This document shows, in pieces, positions 1 to 7,553 of a stretch of DNA of 64,000 nt (its first letter is position 1; the number at the start of each line of letters is the position of its first letter). Below the pieces are notes generated by a model. That model worked only from the letters and a program-made list of their open reading frames with translations. It was not told where the DNA came from and made no database searches. The stretch is from Mycolicibacterium setense (GTDB taxonomy: Bacteria > Actinomycetota > Actinomycetes > Mycobacteriales > Mycobacteriaceae), in the NCBI RefSeq assembly GCF_000805385.1, contig NZ_JTJW01000001.1, positions 1 to 64,000 on the forward strand. Direction: 5' to 3'. A program made the position numbers and the translations under genes.

Positions 1-931
1 TGCCACCACCGCTGACGCCGATCCCGGCGCGGGATTCGAGGTCTTGCAGGGTGGTGCGGATGATCACCGACACCGGCAGCCCGTTGAGCTGACCCAGATC
101 CCCACTCATCAACACGATCCGTCCGATCACCAGCAGCGCATCGTGTTGGCGTTGAGCCAGGCCGCGGTGATCGTTGTCGATCTGAGCTTGGCTCGGGGTG
201 CCACACGTGCAGGGTTCGTCATCGTCGGGGTTGCACATGCCCGGGGCGGCGAACTTGGCGAACAAGACCTCGAACACTGCGGCCGCTTCGGGGGTCATGT
301 TGGCGGTCAGGGCGGTCATCGCATCACGACCCTGTTTGGACACGGTCACGCCGCGTTTGCGGGCGCGTTCAATGTCGTCGGGTTCGGGTCCGTCCTGATC
401 GAGCAGGAACAACCGCAACTCGGCAGTCTCCTTGAGCTCCTTAGGCCCCACCCCGACCGCAACCCTGACCAGGTCGGCCTCGAACTGGTCGCGGGTGGTC
501 TGGTCGACGAACCCGGGCAGATCCCCCACCGCGTCGCGCAACACCTTGACGTGATCACCGGTGAGCAACCCAGCCGCCTGGGCGGCGGCCACCACCGGCA
601 ACACCGGGGCCAAAGGTTCCCCGGTCACGGCACGGCGTGGCCCCAACTCGGCAGCCTCGGCCAGCCGGCGGCCGGCCTCAGCACTCGACAGCCGCCACCG
701 GATCCGCAGCACCGCGTTCCAGGATTTGGCGCCCAACTCCCGTGGCGTGGCCTCGGCTTGCAGCTGGGCCAACAACCGATGCAGCGGACCGGGCAGCTGA
801 CAGGTCAAGGTTTCGTACTCGTCGAGCACCGCCAACACCTGCGCCCGGGTCAACGCCCCAAAATCACAGGCGGCGAACCCGTCGAACGCGGCCCGCAACC
901 CCGCCACCGCCTCAACCGCACCCGCCTCCAT
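1..931 (-). CDS. 13E12-repeat family protein (DUF222; HNH-endonuclease type), N-terminal part, cut by window edge
   Basis: Reading the minus strand from 931 to base 1 gives one uninterrupted frame of about 310 codons that runs off the window. The product begins MEAGAVEAVAGLRAAFDGF and contains typical DUF222 stretches such as GAKSWNAVLRIRWRLSSAEA and RKRGVTVSKQGRDAMTALTA. Mycobacterial 13E12/REP13E12 proteins carry DUF222 followed by a C-terminal HNH nuclease motif; that part lies outside the window, so nuclease activity cannot be judged. The frame also permits an ATG at 946, but that codon is inside an SOS box, so 931 is preferred. Function of the family is not established; several M. tuberculosis members are DNA-damage inducible. 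Confidence 0.85.
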   Translation of the reverse strand, partial: MEAGAVEAVAGLRAAFDGFAACDFGALTRAQVLAVLDEYETLTCQLPGPLHRLLAQLQAEATPRELGAKSWNAVLRIRWRLSSAEAGRRLAEAAELGPRRAVTGEPLAPVLPVVAAAQAAGLLTGDHVKVLRDAVGDLPGFVDQTTRDQFEADLVRVAVGVGPKELKETAELRLFLLDQDGPEPDDIERARKRGVTVSKQGRDAMTALTANMTPEAAAVFEVLFAKFAAPGMCNPDDDEPCTCGTPSQAQIDNDHRGLAQRQHDALLVIGRIVLMSGDLGQLNGLPVSVIIRTTLQDLESRAGIGVSGGG

Positions 932-934
932 TAT

Positions 935-950
935 TCGAACATACATTCGA
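935..950 (-). promoter_or_regulatory. SOS box (LexA site) over the start of the 13E12 gene
   Basis: The plus strand reads TCGAACATACATTCGA. The mycobacterial LexA consensus is TCGAAC-N4-GTTCGA, so 11 of 12 specified bases match. The box is 4 bp from the ATG at 931 and contains two further ATGs on the minus strand (946 and 942). LexA sites in front of 13E12 genes are known in M. tuberculosis, which supports the assignment. Confidence 0.75.
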
Positions 951-989
951 CCACCGACAAGTACGGCCGTGCTCTAGCTGATCAGCGGA

Positions 990-1910
990 CTACCCGAGTC
1001 GGTCCGGCGCCCAGTACGCGAGCATCTCGGCGAAGGTCTCGAAAGCCGGCTTCGACACCCCGTAAGCCGCCTCGAAATGGACGCTCAACGGGAAGCCGAG
1101 GTCGGCCACCCCATCGATCACCCGCTTGTAGAGGTCGACCATCGCCTTGCGCTTCTCGGCCGGGTCGATTTCGGCCAACCGGCTGACGAACTCCTGCTCG
1201 GCGGCCACAGCCTCATTGCCCGGGTCCTGGATGAGCCAGTTGATCAAACCGATCTTGCTCTCCATCTTCGGCACGAAACCGAAGGACAGCAGGATCTCGG
1301 GCCGGTGGTCGGAGGTCTTGGCGAACTCGGTCAGGTACTCGACGATGGCATCGGAGTACAGCAACTGGGTCATGCCGTAGGTGGCGCCCTGCTCGCACTT
1401 GAAATTGAACCGGCCCTGCTCGCCGTCGCGAGTCGGGATGAGGATGGCGCCCCGGTTGGGGACGAGCTGCTCATAGATCGAGAGGGCGTCCGTCGGCGCG
1501 ACGCCGTCGCCCTCGCCGTCCTTCATGGTTCGGGGCACGCCGACGAACGCGATGCCCTCGAAACCGGCCCCACTGAGGTCGGTCAGGCGCTTGCCCAGCG
1601 AGTCCTGATCCAGGAATGAGGTGACCTGCGTGCACAGACCGCGCATGCCGGGCAGTTCGGGCCGCAGGATGTTCCAGTAGTCCAGGACATCCATTCGCGG
1701 TTTCATCTCGATCGGACGGTCGTCGTCCTCGTCGATCATTCCGGGGATCATGACGTGCTTTATCCGGCCTTCGATGCCGGCCTCAGCTGCCAAGGCGAGC
1801 ACTTTGCGCGCCTCGTCAACCGGGTACTGCACGCCGCGTTCCAGGTTCGGCGGGACGAGCTCCAGCGCGATGGTTTTCAGAGGCACGTATTGCTCCACAT
1901 CCGACGACAT
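990..1910 (-). CDS. Methylenetetrahydrofolate reductase-like protein (mycobacterial non-canonical type)
   Basis: A protein of 306 residues starting MSSDVEQYVPLKTIALELVP. It has the TIM-barrel features of the MTHFR family, such as the N-terminal ALELVPPN strand, a central RGLCTQVTSF region and a conserved CEQGATYGMTQLLY segment. It resembles the mycobacterial proteins described as flavin-free, NAD(P)H-dependent MTHFRs (M. tuberculosis Rv2172c type) more than E. coli MetF. The expected reaction is reduction of 5,10-methylene-THF to 5-methyl-THF for methionine synthesis. The frame extends upstream to 1970, but the ATG at 1910 has a weak GAGTAGG upstream and fits the length of homologues. It is transcribed divergently from the hydrolase at 2156. 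Confidence 0.75.
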   Translation of the reverse strand: MSSDVEQYVPLKTIALELVPPNLERGVQYPVDEARKVLALAAEAGIEGRIKHVMIPGMIDEDDDRPIEMKPRMDVLDYWNILRPELPGMRGLCTQVTSFLDQDSLGKRLTDLSGAGFEGIAFVGVPRTMKDGEGDGVAPTDALSIYEQLVPNRGAILIPTRDGEQGRFNFKCEQGATYGMTQLLYSDAIVEYLTEFAKTSDHRPEILLSFGFVPKMESKIGLINWLIQDPGNEAVAAEQEFVSRLAEIDPAEKRKAMVDLYKRVIDGVADLGFPLSVHFEAAYGVSKPAFETFAEMLAYWAPDRLG

Positions 1911-2155
1911 ACCTACTCGGGGGCGGGCCACATTGCCCAACACGGACAACGCCCGCAGACCACCGGACATCCCAGACTACGGAGCCGAGCTGGCAACCAC
2001 GCAGGTACCTCCGCTCAACGTCGCATTTCGGGCTGCATACCGTGCCGGGCTAACTAGAGTGCCGGGCCGCTTCGTGCACGAGCCCACCCAACTGGGATGC
2101 CGACGAGCTTCGTGGCGTCGTCGCGGCGCTGCTGCTCCCGTGGTAGACCACCGTC

Positions 2156-2917
2156 ATGGCTGAGCGCGTCACCTTCCCCAGTTCGACGGGCCCGATGCTG
2201 GCCGGTGTGATCGATCTCCCCGACGGGCCGGTACGCGGTTGGGGCGTGTTCTCGCACGGTTTCACCCTCGGCAAGGACTCCCCGGCCGCCTCTCGCATCT
2301 GCAAGCAGCTGGCCGCCGACGGCATCGGGATGCTGCGCTTCGACGCGTTGGGACTGGGCGATTCCGGAGGCGACTGGGGCGACGGTTCGTTCACCGTCAA
2401 GGTCAACGACGTCATCGCAGCGTGCACGTTCATGTCTGAGCGTGGTACGCCCGCCGATATCCTGATCGGGCATTCGTGGGGCGGTTCGGCGGCCATCGCC
2501 GCGGCCCGGCAATCCCCCGGCGTGCGGGCCGTTGTGACAGTCGGAGCGCCATTCGACGTCGGCCATGTCGAGCATCAATACGACGCCTGCCTGGAGCAGG
2601 TGTTCGCCGAGGGCAGTGGCCAATGGATGGTGGGCGGGAAGACGCTCACACTGAAGCGGTCATTCGTCGAGGATGTCCGGATCGCCGAGCTCCGCGACAA
2701 GATCGAGGCCCTCAAGATGCCGTTGCTCATCCTGCACTCCCCCACCGACAACACCGTCAGCATCCAGAACGCCAGCGACATCTTCTGGGCTGCCCGCCAT
2801 CCGCGGAGCTTCGTCTCTTTGGAAGGATCCGAGCACCTGCTCACCGGGCCCGGGCAGGCCAAACGTGCCGGACGGATCATCGGCGCCTGGGCCGACGCCT
2901 ACCTCGATGTGCGATAG
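2156..2917 (+). CDS. Alpha/beta hydrolase
   Basis: A 253-residue alpha/beta hydrolase. The nucleophile elbow is GHSWGG with Ser107; a likely acid residue is in HSPTDNTV and the catalytic His in EGSEHLL. The HGFTLGK stretch near residue 34 is the oxyanion-hole region. The pattern resembles the family of stand-alone hydrolases related to those fused or linked to OsmC domains. No signal peptide is visible, so it is probably cytoplasmic. The lumazine synthase gene starts 9 bp downstream, so the two are very likely co-transcribed. The substrate is unknown. Confidence 0.8.
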   Translation: MAERVTFPSSTGPMLAGVIDLPDGPVRGWGVFSHGFTLGKDSPAASRICKQLAADGIGMLRFDALGLGDSGGDWGDGSFTVKVNDVIAACTFMSERGTPADILIGHSWGGSAAIAAARQSPGVRAVVTVGAPFDVGHVEHQYDACLEQVFAEGSGQWMVGGKTLTLKRSFVEDVRIAELRDKIEALKMPLLILHSPTDNTVSIQNASDIFWAARHPRSFVSLEGSEHLLTGPGQAKRAGRIIGAWADAYLDVR

Positions 2918-2926
2918 CGTCGCTGC

Positions 2927-3379
2927 ATGTCTGACGCAGCCTCTCAGATCGCGTTCGTGCAAGCCACCTGGCATCGCAACATCGTCGACAAGGCCCGCGA
3001 GGGATTCAGCGCACAGATCCTCACCCACGGCATCGCCGAGGATGCGCTGCAGTTCTTCGAGGTGCCAGGCGCCTTCGAAATTCCGCTCACCGCAAAGCGT
3101 CTGGCGCTGACCGGGCGGTACCGGGCCATCGTTGCCGCCGGTCTCGTGGTCGACGGGGGTATCTACCGCCACGACTTCGTGGCAGGCGCGGTGATCGATG
3201 GGCTGATGCGGGTGCAACTCGACACCGACATACCGGTGTTCTCGGTGGTGCTCACCCCGCACCATTTCCACGAACACGACGAGCACGTCGACTACTTCAC
3301 CAGGCACTTCGTCAAGAAGGGCGCCGAGGCGGCCAACGCCGTGGCGGCCACCCTGGCTCTCCACAGCACGTTGGGCTGA
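2927..3379 (+). CDS. ribH: 6,7-dimethyl-8-ribityllumazine synthase, RibH2 type
   Basis: A 150-residue lumazine synthase: FVQATWHRNIVDKA at the N-terminus binds the ribityl pyrimidine, VPGAFEIPL is the family signature, and the C-terminal half has HHFHEHDEHVDYF followed by KKGAEAANA. It joins 5-amino-6-ribitylaminouracil to 3,4-dihydroxy-2-butanone 4-phosphate in riboflavin synthesis. The sequence is closer to the type II enzymes (RibH2 of Brucella and Mesorhizobium) than to the usual mycobacterial RibH. No other rib gene is nearby. This is probably a second copy with a specialised role, or a flavin-binding protein. It directly follows the hydrolase gene. Confidence 0.85.
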   Translation: MSDAASQIAFVQATWHRNIVDKAREGFSAQILTHGIAEDALQFFEVPGAFEIPLTAKRLALTGRYRAIVAAGLVVDGGIYRHDFVAGAVIDGLMRVQLDTDIPVFSVVLTPHHFHEHDEHVDYFTRHFVKKGAEAANAVAATLALHSTLG

Positions 3380-3400
3380 TCACCGGCAGCGCGGGCCGGG

Positions 3401-4762
3401 TCAGTCGCGCACCAGGGCGTCGCGGCCGGCCCGGATCATGTCCTCACGCGGGACCACCTTCACCCGTTCGCGCCCCTGTACCTCGCCCAGCGACACCTCG
3501 CGAGCGTCGAGTCGCTCCCACTCGGCCCAGGTGGTGTAGTCGACACCATTGGCCGCCAGGTGCGCGAGTATCGCGTCAGGGTCAGCGGTTTCGGGGACGC
3601 GGAGACCCGGCAGGTCGTTGAGCAGACTCGTGACGGTCTCGGCGGCATCGGACTTGGTGTGCCCGATCAAGCCGATCGGGCCGCGTTTGATCCATCCCGT
3701 CACGTAGGTGGCGTCGATCAACCCTCCGTCGATGTCGAGCACCCGGCCCGCGTCATTCGGCACCACCCCGGCGTGGTGGTCGAACGGCAAGTTCGCCAGA
3801 TGGGTGGACATGTAGCCGACGGCACGGTACACGGCTTCGACCGGCCAGTCGGTGAATTCTCCTGTGCCGCGGACATTTCCGTCTCCGCAGAGCTCGGTTC
3901 GTTCGGTACGAAGGCCGGCGACACGATCCGTGCCCAACACCGCCACCGGCGATTGGCACAGGTGGAGATGGATCCGGTGCGGCGCACCGGTCGGCTCGCG
4001 CTGCAGATACTTCATCATGGTGTCCACCACGAGTCTGGTCGACTTGCTCGTGTTGATGGCGTGCTGGCTGGCCTCGTCGATCTCGAAGCCTTCGGGATGC
4101 ACGATGACGTCGATGCTCGGTGAGTGCGACAGCTCACGAAACTCCATGGGGCTGAACTTGATCTGCGCCGGCCCGCGACGGGCGAAGGCATGGACGTCGG
4201 TGGCCTGGTTGGCGGCAAGACCCTGGTAGACGTTGCCGGGGATCTCGGTGCCGAGCTGCTCGTCGGCCGGCTTCGCGAGCATCCGGGCGATGTCGAGCGC
4301 CACGTTGCCCGCTCCGAGTACCGCGACGTGTTTCGCGGTCAGCGGCCAGGTGCGGGGCACATCGGGATGCCCGTCGTACCAGGACACGAAGTCGGCAGCG
4401 CCGTAGCTTCCCGGCAGGTCGATGCCCGGGATGTCGAGCGCCCGGTCGGCCCTGGCCCCGGTGGAGAAGATCACCGCGTCATAGTGACGCCGGAGATCGG
4501 CGAGCCGGAGGTCCGTGCCGTAGTGCACATTGCCGATGAACCGCACGCTGCTCTCATCACGGGAGAGCACCCGGCGCAACGCCTTGATGATCTCCTTGAT
4601 CCGCGGGTGATCGGGGGCGACGCCGTACCGCACGAGTCCGTAAGGAGCAGGCAGCCGGTCGAATACGTCGACGCGCGCATGCTCGTACTCCTTGGTCAGG
4701 ATGTCCGCCGCGTAGATACCTGCCGGACCCGCTCCGATGACCGCTACCTGGATCTTCCTCAT
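3401..4762 (-). CDS. FprA-type NADPH-ferredoxin (adrenodoxin) reductase, iron regulated
   Basis: A 453-residue flavoprotein with the FAD-binding GAGPAG motif near residue 10, the NADPH-binding GAGNVALD motif near residue 155, and the glutathione-reductase-like architecture of mitochondrial adrenodoxin reductase. Length matches M. tuberculosis FprA (about 456 residues); the 7Fe ferredoxin extension of FprB is absent. It should move electrons from NADPH to a ferredoxin, for example for P450s or for reducing ferric iron. The ATG at 4762 has AAGGGTGG at good spacing; a GTG two codons earlier is less likely. An IdeR box lies 16 bp upstream, so expression should rise in low iron. It may be a paralogue rather than the housekeeping fprA. 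Confidence 0.85.
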   Translation of the reverse strand: MRKIQVAVIGAGPAGIYAADILTKEYEHARVDVFDRLPAPYGLVRYGVAPDHPRIKEIIKALRRVLSRDESSVRFIGNVHYGTDLRLADLRRHYDAVIFSTGARADRALDIPGIDLPGSYGAADFVSWYDGHPDVPRTWPLTAKHVAVLGAGNVALDIARMLAKPADEQLGTEIPGNVYQGLAANQATDVHAFARRGPAQIKFSPMEFRELSHSPSIDVIVHPEGFEIDEASQHAINTSKSTRLVVDTMMKYLQREPTGAPHRIHLHLCQSPVAVLGTDRVAGLRTERTELCGDGNVRGTGEFTDWPVEAVYRAVGYMSTHLANLPFDHHAGVVPNDAGRVLDIDGGLIDATYVTGWIKRGPIGLIGHTKSDAAETVTSLLNDLPGLRVPETADPDAILAHLAANGVDYTTWAEWERLDAREVSLGEVQGRERVKVVPREDMIRAGRDALVRD

Positions 4763-4778
4763 GACCACCCTTACATAT

Positions 4779-4797
4779 TTAGGTAAGGCAAGCCTAA
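4779..4797 (-). promoter_or_regulatory. IdeR (iron) box upstream of the FprA-like gene
   Basis: The plus strand reads TTAGGTAAGGCAAGCCTAA. It fits the 19-bp DtxR/IdeR consensus TWAGGTWAGSCTWACCTWA closely, the deviation being confined to the right-centre (A-to-G and W positions). It lies 16 bp in front of the ATG at 4762 and behind the stop of the esterase gene, so it can serve only the reductase. IdeR with ferrous iron would repress. Confidence 0.85.
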
Positions 4798-4840
4798 ATA
4801 GAGGTGAGGATCCCGCAAGACTTCCCCGACGAGATCCCCG

Positions 4841-5755
4841 TCACGGTGCGGTGGCGCGGCGGACGTGCCCGGCGATGTGCTCGTAGGCCGTCCGGGTGAC
4901 CTCGGCATCGTCGCTCATGATGTTGTAGCCGTGGTCGACGCCGGGCACTTCGTAGTACTCGGCCAGAGAGCCGACCGCCTCGAGCTTCTGCGCGTACCGC
5001 CAGGCCTCGTCACGCAACCGGTCGTACTCCGCGGTGACGACCAATGCCGGGGCGATGCCCTTGATCCCGTCGGAGTTGGCGCCCCAGGCCGGGGACGCCA
5101 ACCGGTCGGTGCGCTGCGCACGATCGGGGATGTAGGCGGTGTCGAACACCTCCCCCATCCAGGGCTTCATGATGGCCTTGGCGCCCAGCGGAGAATGTTT
5201 GTCCTTGGTGGCGGTGACCAGGTCCAGGGGTGGGTAGTGCAGAACCTGGAGGGCGATCTGCGGTCCGCTCTCGGGACCGGTCTCGAAGGCCAGCCGCGCG
5301 GCCGCCGCCGACAAGCTCCCACCCGCACTCTGCCCTCCGACGCACAACCTGCCGCCGTCCCAGTCCCGCTCTGGCGCCGAGGCCCAATCCAGAACGTCGT
5401 AGATCTGTTCGACCGGGGTGGGAAACCGGCGGTGCGGGGCAAGCAGGTAATCGACATTGACCACAACGACATTCGCGTTGGCGGCGAGAAATCGGCACCA
5501 CGGGTCATCCTGTTCGCGATGCCCGACGACGAATCCACCGCCGTGCACGTTCACGTATACCGCAGGCGTCGCCACGTCGGCCGCAGGGTGATACACCGTG
5601 GCGGCTACTTTCCCGTGCCGGGTGGGGATGTCGATCAGCGTTGTACGCCCGGGGATTTCGGGAAACCGTACGCCGGGTTTGGGAGCCGGATTGACGGCCG
5701 CGGAGAACAACCGAGCCAGGGCATCGGCCACCATGGGTGTGGACAGAATGGACAC
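4841..5755 (-). CDS. Alpha/beta hydrolase, hormone-sensitive-lipase (LipH/LipN-like) family
   Basis: A 304-residue esterase with the HSL-family oxyanion motif HGGGF near residue 71, nucleophile elbow GQSAGG near residue 143, acid residue in AEYDRLRDEA and His in VDHGYN. This family hydrolyses short- to medium-chain esters; mycobacteria carry many copies. No signal peptide is visible. It is divergent from the TetR gene at 5836, with an 80-bp gap holding a dyad, so the TetR is a candidate regulator. The true substrate is unknown. Confidence 0.85.
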   Translation of the reverse strand: MSILSTPMVADALARLFSAAVNPAPKPGVRFPEIPGRTTLIDIPTRHGKVAATVYHPAADVATPAVYVNVHGGGFVVGHREQDDPWCRFLAANANVVVVNVDYLLAPHRRFPTPVEQIYDVLDWASAPERDWDGGRLCVGGQSAGGSLSAAAARLAFETGPESGPQIALQVLHYPPLDLVTATKDKHSPLGAKAIMKPWMGEVFDTAYIPDRAQRTDRLASPAWGANSDGIKGIAPALVVTAEYDRLRDEAWRYAQKLEAVGSLAEYYEVPGVDHGYNIMSDDAEVTRTAYEHIAGHVRRATAP

Positions 5756-5825
5756 GGGCTCCCACGCTACTGGTGGGCGGAATCAGCCCTGGCCTCGCCA
5801 GCTTCGTCGCCGAGTGTCGATAGTT

Positions 5826-5840
5826 AACATGAATCGTGTT
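5826..5840. promoter_or_regulatory. Candidate TetR operator between esterase and TetR genes
   Basis: AACATGAATCGTGTT is an imperfect 15-bp dyad: arms AACATGA and TCGTGTT match at 6 of 7 positions. It lies between two divergent genes and covers the earliest possible GTG start of the TetR gene. Assignment to that TetR is inference from position. Confidence 0.4.
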
Positions 5841-6489
5841 CGCATCAGCCGTGTGCGACGATTTCCAGGTGGTCACCCACAAGCCACTACGGCGACGCCA
5901 ACCTGTGCAGGAGCGCAGCAGACGACGTGTCGAACGAATCCGCGCGGCAGCCCTCGAGCTGCTCGAGACGCAGGGCGTAGACGCTGTCACCACTCGGGCA
6001 ATCGCCCATCGAGCCGATGTCCCGGTAGCCACGGTCTATCAGTTCTTTCCGAACCGCGATGCGATCCTTCAGGAGATCGTCTCCGACCACCTCGACCGGC
6101 GTGACGCCGAGGGCGCCGCGATATTGGCCGCGCTCGTGCCGACAAGTTTGGCCGAGGTGACGCACGAGATCTTCGAGTTTCACTATGAGCACCTGCGCAA
6201 CCATCCACACCTGGTCAACCTGCACTACGCCAGCCTGGCCAGCGGCCTGATCGCCGACCCCCGGGCGCGCCGGGCGGAGTTCGCCAACGCCCTGCACTCC
6301 GCGCTGCTGCGATGGGGGCTGCTGCGCGAGGGGACGGACCCCCTGGTCACCATGGTTGCCGTGGAGATGGGCGATCGCCTGTTGCAGATGGCTTTCCACG
6401 CCGGCCCCGACAAGGACCGCGCGATACTGACCGAGGCAGAACAGGCTCTGACCCAGTACCTGCAGGCCTACGCCGCGCCAAGCGCCTGA
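5836..6489 (+). CDS. TetR family transcriptional regulator
   Basis: A regulator of up to 217 residues. The helix-turn-helix region reads AVTTRAIAHRADVPVATVYQFF, followed by NRDAILQEIVSDHL, which is typical of TetR. The C-terminal ligand domain carries no recognisable signature. In-frame GTG codons at 5836, 5851 and 5869 could each be the start; 5836 lies inside a candidate operator, so a later one may be used. The gene is divergent from the esterase and probably controls it. Its 3' end overlaps the convergent gene at 6468 by 22 bp. Confidence 0.85.
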   Translation: MFASAVCDDFQVVTHKPLRRRQPVQERSRRRVERIRAAALELLETQGVDAVTTRAIAHRADVPVATVYQFFPNRDAILQEIVSDHLDRRDAEGAAILAALVPTSLAEVTHEIFEFHYEHLRNHPHLVNLHYASLASGLIADPRARRAEFANALHSALLRWGLLREGTDPLVTMVAVEMGDRLLQMAFHAGPDKDRAILTEAEQALTQYLQAYAAPSA

Positions 6490-6902
6490 CCGGTTGCGCG
6501 GCCGTGCTTGGCCAGGGCGAATCGGACCAGCGTGCCGACAAATCGATCGAGTTCGGCGGCCCGGGCGCTGAGACGCGGCCGGGAGATCCAGTGCGTCCCG
6601 CAGCGTTCGAACATCGCAGCCTCGACTGGCGCGTCGAATATCGGGATCACCACGCCCGGCGCCGACGCGCTGCGCCAGCCCTCGACCAGGTGCACCTGCA
6701 GCGGCCCGCCGTCGAGTCGGCGTACCCGCACCGTCGAGGCTGTCACCGCGACGACCAGGATCGTGGTCGCGAAGTCGCCGCCGATGCCCACCTGAACCGC
6801 GTCATCGACAAGCGGAACGGTGAGGCGAAGTGTCCCCGGGCCGAGTTGGTCCACGAGCCGGTCGAGATCGGCAGTACCCACAGCCGGCGAACACGTACGC
6901 AT
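6468..6902 (-). CDS. Hypothetical protein under a Zur/Fur-type box
   Basis: A 144-residue protein, MRTCSPAVGTADLDRLVDQL onwards, that I do not recognise. It has no signal peptide, membrane segment or clear metal motif; the middle holds ILVVAVTASTVRVRRLDGG and the end LDRFVGTLVRFALAKHGR. A frame with an earlier ATG at 6926 exists, but it would place the operator inside the coding region. With the ATG at 6902 the box ends 6 bp upstream, a sensible position for repression. The gene converges on the TetR gene. A zinc- or iron-stress role is suggested only by the box. Confidence 0.6.
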   Translation of the reverse strand: MRTCSPAVGTADLDRLVDQLGPGTLRLTVPLVDDAVQVGIGGDFATTILVVAVTASTVRVRRLDGGPLQVHLVEGWRSASAPGVVIPIFDAPVEAAMFERCGTHWISRPRLSARAAELDRFVGTLVRFALAKHGRATGQALGAA

Positions 6903-6907
6903 ACCGT

Positions 6908-6925
6908 TAATGATTATCATTTTCA
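6908..6925 (-). promoter_or_regulatory. Zur/Fur-family operator
   Basis: The minus strand reads TGAAAATGATAATCATTA. Its core AATGATAATCATT is a perfect 6-1-6 palindrome (6909-6921). It matches the Fur-family consensus and, through TGAAAATGAT, the actinobacterial Zur consensus TGAAAATGATTTTCA. In mycobacteria Zur (FurB) is the likeliest reader. It stands right before the gene that starts at 6902, and no other gene faces it. Confidence 0.65.
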
Positions 6926-6974
6926 TCGCTTGCCCTCAACTATGCGGGCAAATGCGCTGTTCAGCGGCGTTGGA

Positions 6975-7514
6975 TCAGCGACGGGGCCCGCTGCCACCGA
7001 CTTCGGCGGCAAGCGGTGGCGGAAGCGGAGTGGTGGGCGTGGCCGCTGCTGTCGCGGGAGCCGGAGCCGCACCCGGGGACTTCGCGGTGCCCTGCGCAGC
7101 CGGCGCCCCCGAGCCGTGGAAGTCGACCATCGCCTCTTCCCGGATCACCTTCTCCCCGACACTGACCACCAGTGACTTCGAGGTCACCAGGTACTCGATG
7201 CCGGCATTCTCGACTCGAAACGCGCCCTGGTCGTTACGGGTCGCGGGCACGATCAGCTTGGCGCCGTCACGCAGCCGGACCCCGCGGTACTCGTACTTGC
7301 CGCCGGGCACCGAGCAGATCGCCACCCGCGAGGCGTCGGTGCTGCCGAACACCACGGTCGCCTCCGCACTGGCACACCGCGCCGTGGAATCGACGTAGCC
7401 GCGGCCGTCACTGGCCGGGGCGGCCGAGGCCGACGGAATTCCCACCGCGAGCAACGAGACTCCCGCCGTCACCGCAGCGGTGAGACAGCGACGCGGGGAC
7501 CAGACACCAGACAT
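6975..7514 (-). CDS. Secreted mycobacterial protein, unknown function
   Basis: A 179-residue protein, MSGVWSPRRCLTAAVTAGVS onwards, with a clear Sec signal peptide ending near ASAAP (about residue 32). The mature part has two or three Cys residues (ARCASAEA, AICSVPGG), a region with VFGSTDASRVAICSVPG, and a C-terminal Pro/Ala-rich low-complexity tail. It follows the P450 gene by 39 bp on the same strand and may be the last gene of that operon. Its function is unknown; related secreted proteins are common in mycobacteria. The ATG at 7514 was chosen over a GTG at 7523. Confidence 0.7.
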   Translation of the reverse strand: MSGVWSPRRCLTAAVTAGVSLLAVGIPSASAAPASDGRGYVDSTARCASAEATVVFGSTDASRVAICSVPGGKYEYRGVRLRDGAKLIVPATRNDQGAFRVENAGIEYLVTSKSLVVSVGEKVIREEAMVDFHGSGAPAAQGTAKSPGAAPAPATAAATPTTPLPPPLAAEVGGSGPRR

Positions 7515-7553
7515 CGACACCACTGAACCACGGGTTTGCTGCTTACGGCAGCG

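Noticed and set aside
44-1186. Long plus-strand open frame at the left end
   Set aside because: It lies antisense to the DUF222 and MTHFR-like genes, and its translation is Gly/His/Arg-rich without any domain; the minus-strand reading has clear family motifs.
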